The notes: generated by a model from the letters alone, not told the origin. A stretch of 64,000 bases of DNA from Euborellia annulipes (GCA_023213315.1 JAKCPI010031572.1:124001-188000); one strand, 5' to 3'; shown: positions 22,977 to 33,694, counted from the first letter of the stretch. A program made the numbers and translations.

Positions 22977-23525
22977 ATGAGTAGAAGGTGCTTATGAGAT
23001 GCTTTTTTTTCAACTTTTATGCTTATTTAACAACTTTTTTTTTAAAGATTTTTATGCTTTTTTAAGCACTTTTTTTCCATTTTTTTATGCCTTTTTGTCC
23101 GGTCTCTACTCATGACATTAAAAACATTTTTTAAAAAATAAAGAAAATTAAGATAAAAAATAAACTTTGAAAATTTTTTAACTAACATAAAATTCAATTG
23201 TCCCTTAATAACACTAGAACTAACATGATGATAAATACTTTAATTTAATTAAATTTAACAATATAAAAGGGAAGGAGAAACAAGATACGTTTTTGTAAAC
23301 GATTACAGCTTAATGATAACCAAATCTCTTTAAAGATAATATACTCGGCAGAAAATGGTTTTCCACTTTTTTAAATCCAGATATAGTTGCACGTCACGCT
23401 GAATCTATCATTATTGCCAAAAAGTCAAACTGATATTTGAACATACTTGAGAGTAGGGTGACGATAGGTAGATATCTAAAAACCTGAAATTCTTTTATAT
23501 TAATTATAATTTATTAAAATTATTA

Positions 23526-23888
23526 AGGCTCAAACAGACAGAACGCGAAATTCGCGACGCTCAGGCTACGCGCGCATTTCGCGACGAAAGGCGTTTTTGC
23601 TAAGCCACACAGGCAGCGTTATCTGGGCGTACGATCCGGTATTGTGTATATGTATATTTTTCATTAACATCACTCATCTTGATGATAGTTCGCCTGTTCG
23701 CGCGAAAGAGTTGTAAATTTGTACAACTCGAAAAAGCTGTCGCGCGAAAGAGAGCGTTTACGCCGCGTAAGTTCGCCCCCTGTGTGACGGGGATGATACG
23801 GTCTTGCCTTATACAACATTTCGCGCCCTTTCGCGGCGTTGAAAAAACGCCAAGCGACGCGAATTTCGCCTTCTGTCTGTTTGAGCCT
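23526..23888. mobile_element. PIF/Harbinger-like MITE
   Basis: Starts AGGCTCAAACAGACAGAACG and ends TTCTGTCTGTTTGAGCCT. Flanked by TTA at 23523-23525 and 23889-23891. The interior is CpG-rich with many TTTCGCG/CGCGAAA words, in sharp contrast to its surroundings. The long frames on both strands here (23600-24160, 23679-24053) run across the element and are not genes. Confidence 0.85.
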
Positions 23889-24344
23889 TTAAACCACTCC
23901 TCCACCGGCTCCACTGCTATAATAATACAAACTATCAAAATGATAAATGTACTAAACCAGTATAATTTAGTGTTAAGTAGTAAAATAAATAAAGTTAATG
24001 TAAATGAAGGTAACCTCCAAAACAGGTCTCCTAAGGAGGTACCTAATTTCTGAGGAATGTACTTAACTCCCTGTATTTTTCTTTGTATGCAGAAATAAAT
24101 ATTTTTATTATTATTATTTCTAGAAGTCTGGTAACAGAAACTGCTTTGAGAAAGTGGCATGCAAATTTAAAGTATTAATAAAGAATAAACATTGGTAAGT
24201 CTGAAAAGGGATGGATGACATCATAAGTTTTTTACGGGCTTCAGTGGCCTAGTGAGGGGGGGTGCAAGGGGGGTCATCATGCCTTGGGCGCTACTCACAA
24301 AGGGGCGCCAAATGGTCATCAAAACAAAAAATTGCTGGATAATT

Positions 24345-24840
24345 TTTATTTTTTTAAATTTCTCTTACCTCTATATATATGTTAATATATATAGAGAAAG
24401 TATTGGTTTCATGTCAAAAATTCGATGTCGAGATTTTGATGGATGTACACGTTTTGAGGTCCCCTGAATCCAAAAAAGTGGTTTTCACGACATGGTCTGT
24501 CTGTGTGTGTGTGAACAAAATATCTCAAGAGCGAAAAGAGCTAGGCGGTTGAAATATTATATTTAAGTTAGGCGCCCCCAAGGGACGTGACACGAAGCTT
24601 TTGAACAAAATCGACCAAAGAGTACTAGTACTTTACTGATGCACTTTTTCAGTTTTTTTCGATTTTCTCAAAATTCACTCCAACGATTTTTTTTTACATT
24701 CAAAAATCAATTATTTTTTAGATTCCCTATAAAATGTATATTCTCATTTTGTCATTGAAAACCACTTTACTCTTGTACTCCATGGAAAAGATAGGAGAAT
24801 TGGTTACCATGACAACAAAATTTAAATATTTTGCCATACT
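24345..24840 (+). repeat. Repeat X
   Basis: Begins near TTCTCTTACC and contains ATTCGATGTCGAGATTTTGA, GGTCTGTCTGTGTGTG, AGTACTAGTACTTTACTGA and GGTTACCATGACAACAAA. Inverted copies are at 46900-47210 and 47805-48275, with fragments at 15010-15310. No coding capacity; superfamily not identified. Confidence 0.8.
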
Positions 24841-24904
24841 AATAAATTTTACATCTTGAAAATCGAATGTACCGTATTGTCGGAAACTAAATACATGTCG
24901 ACAC

Positions 24905-24995
24905 AAAAAATCTGGTGTGACAAGCACAGTACACAACTTTCGAATACCGAAGGTAAGAGAAAGTTGTGTGCTGTGCGCCAGTCACACCAGATTTT
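24905..24995. repeat. Hairpin repeat, copy 1
   Basis: AAAAAATCTGGTGTGACAAG is mirrored by CCAGTCACACCAGATTTTT, with GTACACAACTTTC and GAAAGTTGTGTGC pairing inside. The same hairpin is at 47265-47355. The TCTGGTGTGAC words also occur just inside the 'GGGCGGATCC' MITEs. Confidence 0.85.
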
Positions 24996-25179
24996 TATAA
25001 TTGATTTCTGGAAAATATATTTTAAATTTAGTGCCAGTGTTAATATAATAATTTTGTATATTTTACATATAATATAAAGGTGGATTAGGGATAGGTCCAA
25101 TCAGCCCAATGTGTATGAGAGTAAACAAAAAATATATTTAAAAATATATATTCTTTATAATCTCGATCAGATAATAACA

Positions 25180-25900
25180 AAAATCTCAGTGTCTCATCTT
25201 TGTATGTCAATTAATATCAAAATGGCGGCCGATCAAAAAAAGAGGGGGGAAGTTTTATTACCAAAATTTTTCCTATTTATAATTAATTTAGAGATTTAAA
25301 CATTGGCAGAGGTGTTAAATAGACTTTACACTACAAAATGTGCTATTCAAAATAATTAAAAATTTAATAAATTCAAAATGGCGGCCAACTAATCACATTT
25401 CCAATGTTTGGTCCGACAAAGTTAGCGATCGAAATTCCGACCAGTTCTACTTAAACTAGAGCTTTGAAATTTTATACACGTATGTGACTCAGGTGACAAT
25501 GCAATATTTGAAAATACTCATCTTTGTAGTTCAATTATGGCCCATCAAATGGCGGCCCATCAAAAAAGTGGGGGTAAAACTTTATAATTAAAATTTCTCC
25601 TATTTATAATTAAGTTAGAGTTTTGAGCATTGGCAGTGGTGTTAAATAGACTTTACCCTACAAAATGAGCTCTAAAAATTGAAAAAATTCAAAATGTCGG
25701 CCTGCTAATCACATTTCCATTATTTGATCCGACAAAGTTGCCGATCGAAATTACGACCAGTCTAGAGCTTTGAAATTTCATACACATATGTATGACAATG
25801 CAATATTTTATATGTCTCATCTTTATATCTCAATTAATTTCAAAATGGCGGCCGATCAAAAAAAGAGGGAGTGGAATTTATAATCAAAAATTTCTCTTCT
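25180..25900. repeat. Repeat Y, about 300-330-bp tandem copies
   Basis: AAATGGCGGCCGATCAAAAAA recurs at about 25220, 25547 (diverged) and 25842, each followed by AATTTCTCCTATTTATAATT-like sequence and GAGCATTGGCAG. A further copy is at 63770-64000. Confidence 0.85.
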
Positions 25901-26144
25901 TTTAAAATACAAATTGACTTATTGTATCGTGTATATGTATCTCTTATATGTATATAACTCATACGTATTAATATTTTATTACAAAAGAGTTAAATAAAAT
26001 ATTAATATATAAAATCATTGTGTAGTTTTATGAAACCACGATGCAAGTGAAACTTTTTTCGGATCGTAGGCGTTTAACTGAAAATTTTCAGAAAATTATT
26101 CAATTAAGGGTATTAAAATCGCGTTTTTAATCTTAACATTTTCT

Positions 26145-26420
26145 TCGTAGCCCCGCCCCCAGCCCATAGTCAGCTAGGAAGCTGGTTCACAGAGCACAAA
26201 GGACGCTCTCTAATTTCCTAGCCAACTTGTTGATTTTGTGTTCTCATATTGAAGAAATTTGATTATAATTAATTTTCCAAAATATTTAAAAGATTCAAAT
26301 TATTACTACGTCCCTGGTCCATGTACTATATGTGTACTTAATTTCAAATGGATTCATTGAAAATTGTGGATTTCTATAGAACATATACATATTTACATAC
26401 TATTATATCTTGAATTTTGC
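26145..26420 (-). mobile_element. Helitron-like fragment
   Basis: Reverse complement of 54183-54470: shares AAGTTGGCTAGAAATTAGAG-like sequence, GTGAACCAGCTTCCTA, AATCCACAATTTTCAATGAA and ATTAAATACACATAT. The hairpin and CTAG 3' end seen at 54660-54718 are absent here. Confidence 0.7.
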
Positions 26421-26677
26421 CTCTCCTACTCGTTATGTATTTTATGCTGAATGTAGCTAACTTCACTCATATATGGAATGTGGCAGACTTCACCCCATCT
26501 CATTCCATTCCATATTCAACTCTGATACATGGGGTTGTAACTCACAGGATTTGACAGCTGAAAAGTTTGTCTCTCAGTCCGCCTCTGTCGCTAGCGTCGC
26601 ACCTTGACTCCGCCCACCAAAGCCCCTTCCCTTCGTTTGAAAAGCAATATGCATCCTTGCATGCATTCCCTGATCCT

Positions 26678-27332
26678 AGGGCTGGACGGTAATGGATTTT
26701 CATTACCGACCTCGATAATGAAAAAAAACCGGTTTTTCTCGAAAGTCGGTAAAAATTTTTTACCGCCCGCGGAACAGAAATTTGCCGCCGCGGAACCAAA
26801 GTTGGCCGCCGCGGCACAAAAATTTGTCGCCGCGGAACCAAAGTTTGCCGCCGCGGCACATTTTTTTCCCGCGGAACCAAAATTTTTCCCCGTCCGAAAA
26901 AATATTTTACCTTTTTTTTAGAGACGTCAATTTTTCCTGCCGTTCGCGGCACAGAAATTTGTCGCCGCGGCACATTTTTTTTTCGCGGCACAGAAATTTG
27001 TCGCCGCGGCACATTTTTTTTCGCGGAACCAAAATTTTTTTCCGTCCGAAAAAAATATTTTACCTTTTTTTAGAGACGCCAATTTTTTTCCGCCCGCGGA
27101 ACCAAAGTTTGCCGCCGCGGCACATTTTTGTTTTTCGCGGAACCAAAATTTTTTTGCCGCCGCGGAACATTTTTTTTCGCGGAACAAAAATTTTTTACCG
27201 TCCGAAAAAATAAGTTTTTACCGACTTTCGAAAAAAAAACCGGTTTTTACCGAATTAGAGGTTCGTTACCGCGTTTTCGGTAAAAAATTTTTAGCGGTTT
27301 TTACCGGTAAACCGGTTTACCGTCCAGCCCTA
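26678..27332. mobile_element. hAT-like element with CCGCCGCGG repeats
   Basis: Starts TAGGGCTGGACGGTAATGG and ends TTTACCGTCCAGCCCTA. Flanked by exact CCTGATCC at 26670-26677 and 27333-27340. The interior is an imperfect tandem array of about 21-22 bp units (GCCGCCGCGGAACCAAA) alternating with poly-T. Open frames on both strands (26542-27213) are by-products. A relative of its ends (AAAACCGGTTTTTCGG) is at 14530-14640. Confidence 0.9.
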
Positions 27333-27380
27333 CCTGATCCCAACCATAGCTGCATAGATCATTTTCCATTCCATGTTCCA

Positions 27381-27936
27381 TACATATTGCACGTGCTTTG
27401 TGAACTTGTAGATTCTCAAATTTGTTTTTCTTTTATTAAACATCTTTAAAGATATTTTATTATTATTATTGTTTTTATTAATTTTAATTTATTTTATTTA
27501 GAAAAAAAATGGTTTATAAATATTGTATATGCCATGATACAGGAAAGGAAACTAGATTGCATCGTTTTTCTGGTTCGCCAAAGGTGTTTATTAAAGCTTT
27601 TGTGGTTGGCAGTTTTTAATTATAAACCATATTTGTACAGATTATTTATTAAAAATAATATATACAAATGGGTCTATAATTAAAAACTGTCATAATAATA
27701 ATAATACAATCCACAAAAGCTTTTATAAACACCTTTGGCGAACCAGAAAAACTTTGCAATCTAGTTTCCTTTCCTGTATCATGGCATATACAATATTTAT
27801 AAACCATTTTTTTTCTAAATAAAATAAATTAAAATTAATAAAAACAATAATAATAATAAAATATCTTTAAAGATGTTTAATAAAAGAAAAACAAATTTGA
27901 GAATCTACAAGTTCACAAAGCACGTGCAATATGTAT
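27381..27936. repeat. Large palindrome, about 250-bp arms
   Basis: The left arm (27381-about 27630) begins TACATATTGCACGTGCTTTG and the right arm (about 27660-27936) ends with the reverse complement. Arms are nearly identical, with a short AT-rich centre containing TACAGATTATTTATTAAAAA. Each arm contains one copy of a small THAP-like reading frame. Confidence 0.9.
27509..27619 (+). pseudogene. THAP-like mini-ORF in a palindrome arm
   Basis: ATG at 27509 opens 36 codons: MVYKYCICHDTGKETRLHRF, then SGSPKVFIKAFVVGSF. The Cys-x-Cys near the start and LHRF about 10 residues later resemble the first part of a THAP (C2CH) DNA-binding domain, which reads C-x2-4-C ... F/LHRFP. TTTAG lies just upstream and AAG|GTGTTT after SPK, so it could be a captured first exon. 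It is far too short for a working THAP domain. A mirrored copy is on the minus strand of the right arm. Confidence 0.3.
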
Positions 27937-28399
27937 AAATTATAAATTTCATTCATGTTATTTGTTAACCAATTTTTTTTTAATCTGTTTGGAAATATTT
28001 TTTTGAATATAGCTTTGAATGATAGCAATGTATCTTATAGTTATTTATGTAGATAAATGTGAATTATAATGAGAAAAAAATTAAAATCTCTACTCTGAAA
28101 TTATATTTTTTTTCTTTTTTTTTTAATACCCTATGCTTCTATCTATATTCGACTTTATTAAACAATAATTTTTATTAAAATAAAAAAAAATAAAAAAAAT
28201 AAAAAAATATATATATATATATATATAAGTTATATTTTGGTATAGAATGATTTGGGAGAGCATATTGGTGGGCGGAGCCTAGAGCGGAGCCACGCTTCGA
28301 ACGCCACCTGGCCGACTGCCGAACAAACGTTTGACAAGTTTGACAGGCTTTCCAATCTATATTATCTATGCTCTGATACGTTATACACATTATCCACTT

Positions 28400-29345
28400 T
28401 AATCATGTAACATCTAATTCGTTTGATCTTATATGATCTTATATAATAAAACACTATGTTCAACAAACAACGTCTTGTGCAATGCATATCATATATAACT
28501 GTTATATACCTACACGTTTCTCCTATAACATATACAACAATTTTGGCGACGAGGTGAAAATTAACACAAACAGTGAAAAAACACGTGGGAGGAAATCAAG
28601 TTCATTTATTTTACATCAAGCCTGTGTCGACTTTTAACAAGTGCATCTACTAACAACATTACGAAATGGATCCAAACCAACTGCAGTCCATAATAGAGGT
28701 AATAGAGGTAACTCTCGATAAATCAGAAAATTCAAAAAATTTTCTTGAGGTACCGTGCAACGCCTAACCGATGGAAAATCTCCAAGCGAAAATTATTTAC
28801 AACGCAAAATCCGAATAAAACTGGACGCATTGAAACTTTATATTGAAGAAAAATCAAGCCAACCATTACAACCGTACACCCGATCACTTCTCGTGGGAGA
28901 GAGAGTTCAAACTAGGTTCATCATCAATAACAAACCAGTTTGGAAATTGGGAGAAATAACAAAGAAGTTAGGAAAACTTCATTACATTATTCGCCTTGAT
29001 GAAGGAAGAACAATAAAACGTCACATAAATCAATTAATGAAAACCATATTACAAAAAAAAGTCACTATTCAAGAACCACAAACAGAATCCAAACAGAAAT
29101 TAAATGAAAATGAGTTCGATTTCATAAAATATGAAACGCGAAGACAAGAAGCCCCTCAACATGAAATGCGAAGACAAGAAGCTTCTCAACAAGAATTGCA
29201 ACCGATTAGTCAAGAAGTGGGACCCAGTACTAGTCAAGAAGGCTCCCAACGAAGCAACGAATTGACTCAACCGGTATCTGAACACCCAGAAACGCATCAA
29301 CAACGGAAGTCGGAGCGAACGAGAAGACCACCAAACCATTTTTAA
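28400..29345 (+). mobile_element. Ty3/gypsy LTR retrotransposon, internally deleted
   Basis: A likely LTR end (AATAAA at about 28447; ACATATACAACA) is followed by TTTTGGCGACGAGGTGA, typical of the LTR/primer-binding junction of Ty3/gypsy elements. Then a gag-like start (ATG near 28665, MDPNQLQSIIEVIEV) runs 34 codons to a stop, and immediately the C-terminal part of pol follows. Most of gag and pol is deleted. I could not find a matching 3' LTR. Confidence 0.65.
28755..29345 (+). pseudogene. Ty3/gypsy integrase C-terminal fragment
   Basis: About 196 codons. It opens with LTDGKSPSENYLQRKIRIKL, the end of an integrase core where gypsy elements have 'GKSPAELL-x-GR-x-RT-x-LD'. Next comes VGERVQTRFIINNKPVWKLG and LGKLHYIIRLDEGRTIKRHI, matching the SH3-like C-terminal integrase region, and a Gln/Glu-rich tail ending RKSERTRRPPNHF. 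The catalytic DDE residues are gone with the deletion. The antisense frame at 29100-29339 is a shadow. Confidence 0.75.
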
Positions 29346-29872
29346 AATTGCTTGAATTTAAATTTTGTTTGTATACCTCTGGACATTGACCTTAATATAA
29401 AGGTTTTCTTATTTATATATATCATTAGTTTCGCATTAAAAATTTTATAGTCTTCAACTTATCTTTTTGACCTTTTATTAGTACAATTTAATAAATATAA
29501 CGTTGCTTTTAATATTAAAATTAAATATTTTAAAAATTCAAAAATTAATTTTTTTAAAAAGTTCTGTTATTTTATTGGTCGAATTTTTTCTCGTTTAATG
29601 CATATTTATATTAGTTGTTTAATTGTACAAAGTTTCATTGAAATCGGAAATTCATGTTTGGGTTACTTTACTTGTCAGAGATCTCAGCTGTTCTACCACT
29701 GGTACAATTTTTTGAGATTAGATTCATTAAAAAACATTTATGGTCAACATCTAAAATAACCCCGAGATACCGCCCGCCAGGGCGTTTGTAGATGGCCGTA
29801 AGGATGATCTATTTAATTATAAGGACCGTTGGCCAAAAAAACAAATACTTCTGCGTATTATCCGTTTACTTG

Positions 29873-29912
29873 TAAATATTTCGACCCCAGTGATATGGAA
29901 TCATCTTCAGTA
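29873..29912 (-). ncRNA. Hammerhead-like core
   Basis: Minus strand: CTGAAGA, extra T, stem II GATTCC / GGGGTC (with G-T pairs), then GAAATATTT, where AAATATTT is self-complementary. Partner copies are at 30011 and 57957. Confidence 0.45.
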
Positions 29913-30010
29913 CAATCAACAAAAAAAAAAATTGAATTCATGGAATGCTCAGCTATTTTGTCATATTGGATGGGAGAAAGTAACGATTTGCAAAACTTCT
30001 GTTGATTGTA

Positions 30011-30048
30011 CTGAGGATGATTCCATATAGCTGGGGTCGAATATTTAC
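30011..30048 (+). ncRNA. Hammerhead-like core, slightly decayed
   Basis: CTGAGGA, extra T, stem II GATTCC / GGGGTC, then GAATATT (one A short of GAAA). It is the other arm of the 29816-30110 inverted pair. Confidence 0.4.
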
Positions 30049-30168
30049 AAATAAACGGATAATACGCTAAAGTATTTATTTTTTGGCCGACGGTCCTTAT
30101 AATTAAATTAATTGCCAAAATCAATAAAGAAAAAATATATTTATCTTTGGCTTTATTTCATACTTTTG

Positions 30169-30203
30169 TCGACGTTTCGGCCGATATTCCGGCCTTCCTC
30201 AGG
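30169..30203 (-). ncRNA. Hammerhead-like core
   Basis: Minus strand: CTGAGGA, extra A, perfect 5-bp stem II GGCCG / CGGCC with a 6-nt loop, then GAAACGTCGAC. ACGT is self-complementary and GTC is the usual cleavage triplet. It lies within a repeat about 60 bp past the inverted pair. Confidence 0.5.
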
Positions 30204-30471
30204 ACAAAGTGCTGTTTGCCTCGAGCTCATAGAGGCTCTTGGCAACTCCTGGCAATGCGTTTGTGAGAACATTTGTCTAATGTAGTGGTGAATATCCTCA
30301 CTACTCATACATTCAGCCACTCCTGAAATTAATCATTACTCGATTCACCGAAGATGCAATCAACTCGTCTTAATTAATTAATGTTTATAGTAATATGTTC
30401 CATTTAAAAGATAGAATTTCAAAACGGTATATTTGAATTTGATAATTCTTATTTTCTTCTTGTTGTTGAAG

Positions 30472-30661
30472 GTAACTGCATTAAACAAAACGGTCCGAGA
30501 AGTTCACCACCTGGCTGCAAGCGGAGATGGAGCTGCCCAGGCTGTCGATTTTGTGACGTATCCGAATGCCACTGCTGCGCCTCCCTCGTCTTATCCACAG
30601 GCTCAGTTTGCTAATTATGAGATGCTCACAGCTCAAGAGCCATATCCGCCTCTCGATCCTG
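30472..30661 (+). CDS. p120ctn: p120-catenin, N-terminal exon
   Basis: Acceptor GTTGAAG, donor CCTG|GTATTC; 190 nt, phase 0 in, one base carried out. It encodes VTALNKTVREVHHLAASGDG and then a Pro/Ala/Tyr-rich stretch (YPQAQFANYE, EPYPPLDP). No folded domain is expected; this is the variable region before the armadillo repeats, which in the family holds phosphorylation sites. Confidence 0.8.
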
Positions 30662-30847
30662 GTATTCTACATCAATTCATTTCTCTAAATACCAAAGCAT
30701 ATTTTCTAATTTTTTTGTTTAATAAATTCATTTATTAAATTTACCGGTGTATTTATGAATAATAGGGTGTGTCTTATTTCTAAAATTTTAGAACAGATAA
30801 GTAATAGTAGATTGGTATTATCAAAAATGAAATAAATGAATTTTTTT

Positions 30848-30978
30848 ACTTGGTGTCTCAAAATTAATCCAAGTATCATCGAGTTTTCCCTTGGACTCAA
30901 TAAACATCCCACGATCGCCAATACAAATTTATTACATATAATATATCCGCCGCCAAAGTTGATTGTCTGAGGCACCAA
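30848..30978. repeat. Small MITE-like inverted repeat
   Basis: ACTTGGTGTCTCA on the left and TGAGGCACCAAGT on the right, about 131 bp apart. Target duplication not clear. Confidence 0.45.
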
Positions 30979-31293
30979 GTGTGCTTTGTCAAAATAATCA
31001 TCTAGTATTCACTTACATAATGCATTGATTTATTGTTAAACTGTCAGTTGTTGGGTTTTTTTAGGTTAGCTGAAATATTTTTCAATAAATGCTCTGTTTA
31101 AGACTTGAGCTGATATTCTCCGGATCTCTAGAATCAAGGTTATTCGAATAGATAAGGTTGGCCTGATCTGGCTCGGGCGAATTCATTTTTATTCGGCTCT
31201 CTAAGCTCTGATGTCAGTGGAATCTCCTTGCTATTAAATCCAATCAGGGCCGTTCCTGGTGGTTCCTGGGTATGTTGACGCCTCCGTGCCAGG

Positions 31294-31540
31294 CAAGGGC
31301 AGATACAAGGGAGGGGGTGAAGGGGTAATTACCCTCCCCCTCCGAGATTTGAAAAAAAAAAAATTTATTTTTAAAGTAAAATTTTAAAAATTAATACTTT
31401 AAAATTTGATTTCTATTTATATTCTGGCAAACAAGTACAGAATGTGCCTTTAAATTACCGAAATTAAGAAAAAATAGTGTGCAGTGCGACGAGTCACACT
31501 AGATTACCCACCCCGAGAAACACCTCTGGATCCTCCCTTG
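31294..31540. mobile_element. 'GGGCGGATCC' family MITE, no duplication seen
   Basis: Starts CAAGGGCAGATACAAGG and ends CTCTGGATCCTCCCTTG, with the family's internal TTCTGGCAAACAAGTACAG. The flanks (GTGCCAGG and CATCAAAC) do not match, so one side may have been rearranged. Confidence 0.75.
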
Positions 31541-32048
31541 CATCAAACCAATCAAAATTGGAAATACGAAAATCTTCGGAAATGGGACTATGGACCTACC
31601 TTGTCTATTCGAAATACCTTGTGTTTACACATAAAGCATGATGTTACAAGTTTCCTTCAGGAGTTTGATTTCATCATTAATGTTATAAAATACACTAGTC
31701 GACAAGGTTTTTTTCCACAAGAAATCTGATTAGTGAATCTAGTGCATTTTTTCATTTTGAATTCAGATATGTAGTTAGAATTTTTCCATCAGGCACAGTT
31801 TTAGAGATATAGAGCAAAATAGACTTTAATAGGAAAAAGTGCTCTAAAACGGCTTTTATTTAAAATGTTCAAATTATTTTTAACGCGGCACCCCGTAAAA
31901 ATATACAGATACTTATAATACATATAAATTTTAATTTTCATCCCAATCCACAGTAGGCCTATTTATAACTTTAATAAATATTTAATAAAAAAATATGGTC
32001 TATGATTAAAAATTCCTCTAATAATAATATTTCAAACATAAACACAAT

Positions 32049-32207
32049 TGATTTCATGTTTATACATGTATTTGTTTGTTCTTAACATTAATCACTTGCT
32101 ATTTAGATACGGTGTCAATCACAACATTTTGTAATCAAAGAATAGTTTTTATTACTGTACATACCATTAATGCTAAGAACAAACAAATACATGTATAAAC
32201 ATGAAAT
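32049..32207. repeat. Inverted repeat
   Basis: CATGTTTATACATGTATTTG at 32056 returns inverted near 32183 (CAAATACATGTATAAACATG), with GTTCTTA.CATTAAT also paired. It lies just before a hammerhead-like core. Confidence 0.75.
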
Positions 32208-32257
32208 CACTTGCCAGTACCGTATAACATGTACTAAATTTTAACAATTTTGCGTGC

Positions 32258-32292
32258 CCTGAGGATGAGTGCGACTAGCACCTGAAACGTCG
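32258..32292 (+). ncRNA. Hammerhead-like core
   Basis: CTGAGGA, then stem II with GTGC / GCAC as its clear pairs, then GAAACGTCGG. ACGT is self-complementary before the GTC triplet. Downstream, a poly-T run and ATCCTGGCTG follow, as at 35457. Confidence 0.45.
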
Positions 32293-32429
32293 GCAACAAA
32301 ATATAAGGTTTTTTTTTATCCTGGCTGTTAGGCGCCCGGATTTTACTAATATGAACTGAAAACGTGGCCAAATTGGGGAATTTTACTCCGTGACGCACCT
32401 TAGGTTTCCCATAATACCTATTTTTTAAA

Positions 32430-32752
32430 TTTAAAATGCTTATAAATCAAGCCAAGTTTGATAATATTTTTCTCGTCTCAGGATAGCTAAAAACGCAGAT
32501 TTCAGTGCCAAATTTTCTAAAATTTTTCTATGCTCCCCAGATCACCCGGAAATCGTCTGTCCGTCTGGCCTCAATAAATTATGGTAACCCTTTGTTTAAG
32601 GAATTTTGATAATTTTTAAATAACTTTTTTTATATAAATAAATATTATAACCTATGAATAACTGTTTCAAAAATTGCGTCAAAAACTGTGTAAAAAATTG
32701 TTGGCGTGAAAGCCCGGGGCCGTCGCCCCCTCGGCCCCCCTTGCTGCGGCCC
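32430..32752. mobile_element. Fragment related to the 58725-59275 hAT element
   Basis: Shares GGATAGCTAAAAACGC, ATAACTTTTTTTATATAAAT-like sequence, AAAAATTGTTGGCGTGAA and the TTGCTGCGGCCCTG end with 58725-59275 (inverted). The left end is not defined. Confidence 0.5.
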
Positions 32753-33101
32753 TGTCTGAACCTGGCCATAGAAAAGATGAAATTAATGCCAAGATATACA
32801 TAAAGTGTTCAATTTAATTTCAATAAAACGTTATAATTATAAACGTTTAATTTGATTTTAATTTTAATAAAACCTTGAAACATATAACTGTTAACATAGA
32901 GTAATTGTTTTGTTGAATTATATTTTATCAAATTTAAGCAGTATATATATTAGGGTGGTCCTTAAAAATTGATTTTTGCAATTTATACCGAAGCACTCTG
33001 CTCTTTTGTTCTACTCATTAAAAAAGAATTATAGGAATTTTTGCGAATTTTTTTATCATGATTTTAGGGGTCGCTACCACCCTTTAAAGTTTAGACCTAT
33101 T

Positions 33102-33381
33102 CAGTGGCGTAACGTACGCCCCCGCAGACCCCGCGATGCGGGGGGCGGACATTAAGGAGGCCCACGGGCTGGACCGGGCCAAAAAACTGTATCTCCTCAA
33201 GTAAAAACGGAAAAATTTAAAATAAAAAAAAAAAAAAATTAAAGAAAATTCGTCTTTGAGAGGGCCCGGGCCCTCAGGGTTCAGGGATATACTGTGTTTT
33301 AAAAATATTTTTTGTAAGGTCTAATAATGGGGGCCGAAATAAAGGTTGCGGGGGGTCCAGCTAAAAGACGTTACGCCACTG
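33102..33381. mobile_element. hAT-like MITE nested in foldback arm
   Basis: Starts CAGTGGCGTAACGTACG and ends GACGTTACGCCACTG. Flanked by GACCTATT (33094-33101) and GGCCTATT (33382-33389), one mismatch. Its core (GAGAGGGCCCGGGCCCTCAGG) is related to the 84-bp minisatellite unit at 1912-2955. Confidence 0.85.
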
Positions 33382-33424
33382 GGCCTATTCAAATACATTG
33401 AGGGATTAGCCTTAAAAGTCCAGT

Positions 33425-33694
33425 CCGCCCTCGGGGCTTGGTGTAGGGGTTAGAGTGCTATCCTCGTATACCGAACGTCGCGGGTTCGGACCCCAAGCAG
33501 TCCGATGATTTTATTTAAGGCATTTGGATACCAAATGGCTTAAATAAGAATGCCTGGACCCCAAATAATATATATTCATAACGGTTATCGTCAAAGTCTT
33601 AAATGGCCTAAGTTGCCGAAAAGACTGTATGAATGTGTGGGTGCATGTGAGTGTGAATGAGAAAAAAGTGAATGTTGAAAAAAAAAAAAAAAAT
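33425..33694 (+). mobile_element. tRNA-derived SINE, complete
   Basis: A tRNA-like head with A box (TGGTGTAGGGGTTAGAGTG) and B box (GGGTTCGGACCCC) starts at CCGCCCTCGGGG. A unique body follows (TTTATTTAAGGCATTTGG, TGGCCTAAGTTGCCGAAAAG) and then a poly-A tail of about 16. Flanked by exact AGTCCAGT at 33417-33424 and 33695-33702. RNA polymerase III transcription and LINE-assisted retrotransposition are inferred from this structure. Other copies: 14793-14903 and 21880-22409. Confidence 0.92.

Larger units (their letters stand above)
21693..23108. mobile_element. hAT-like non-autonomous element, nested
   Basis: Starts TAGAGACCGGATTTTAAGC and ends TTTTTGTCCGGTCTCTA. Flanked by exact CTCATGAC at 21685-21692 and 23109-23116. 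The empty site is visible in the sister repeat near 60660 (CTCATGGC). Both ends carry repeated ATGCTTATT/TTTATGCTT motifs. It hosts a SINE and at least two smaller MITEs. Confidence 0.92.
21480..23225. repeat. Repeat W, interrupted copy
   Basis: 21495-21692 and 23109-23225 together match the uninterrupted repeat at 60466-60785 (shared TAGATGCTGCCAG-like start, GGGGGGAGGAGTTGGGG, CTTACACAATGG, AACACTAGAACTAACA). The break is exactly filled by the hAT element 21693-23108. Confidence 0.85.
29816..30110. mobile_element. Inverted pair of hammerhead-like terminal repeats
   Basis: 29816-29930 (TAAGGACCGTTGGCC ... TTCAGTACAATCAAC) is the reverse complement of 30000-30110 (GTTGATTGTACTGAGG ... GACGGTCCTTA), with only about 70 bp between. 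A third copy is at 57900-58020. The arrangement resembles the inverted terminal repeats of the 55-kb Penelope-like element, but with nothing left between the arms. Confidence 0.7.

Noticed and set aside
23600..24160. 186-codon minus-strand ORF and 124-codon plus-strand ORF
   Set aside because: They run across the ends of a Harbinger-like MITE and have no recognisable domain; CpG-rich sequence lacks stop codons.
26542..27213. ORFs of 156, 143, 105 and 86 codons on both strands
   Set aside because: Low-complexity translation of CCGCCGCGG repeats inside a hAT element.
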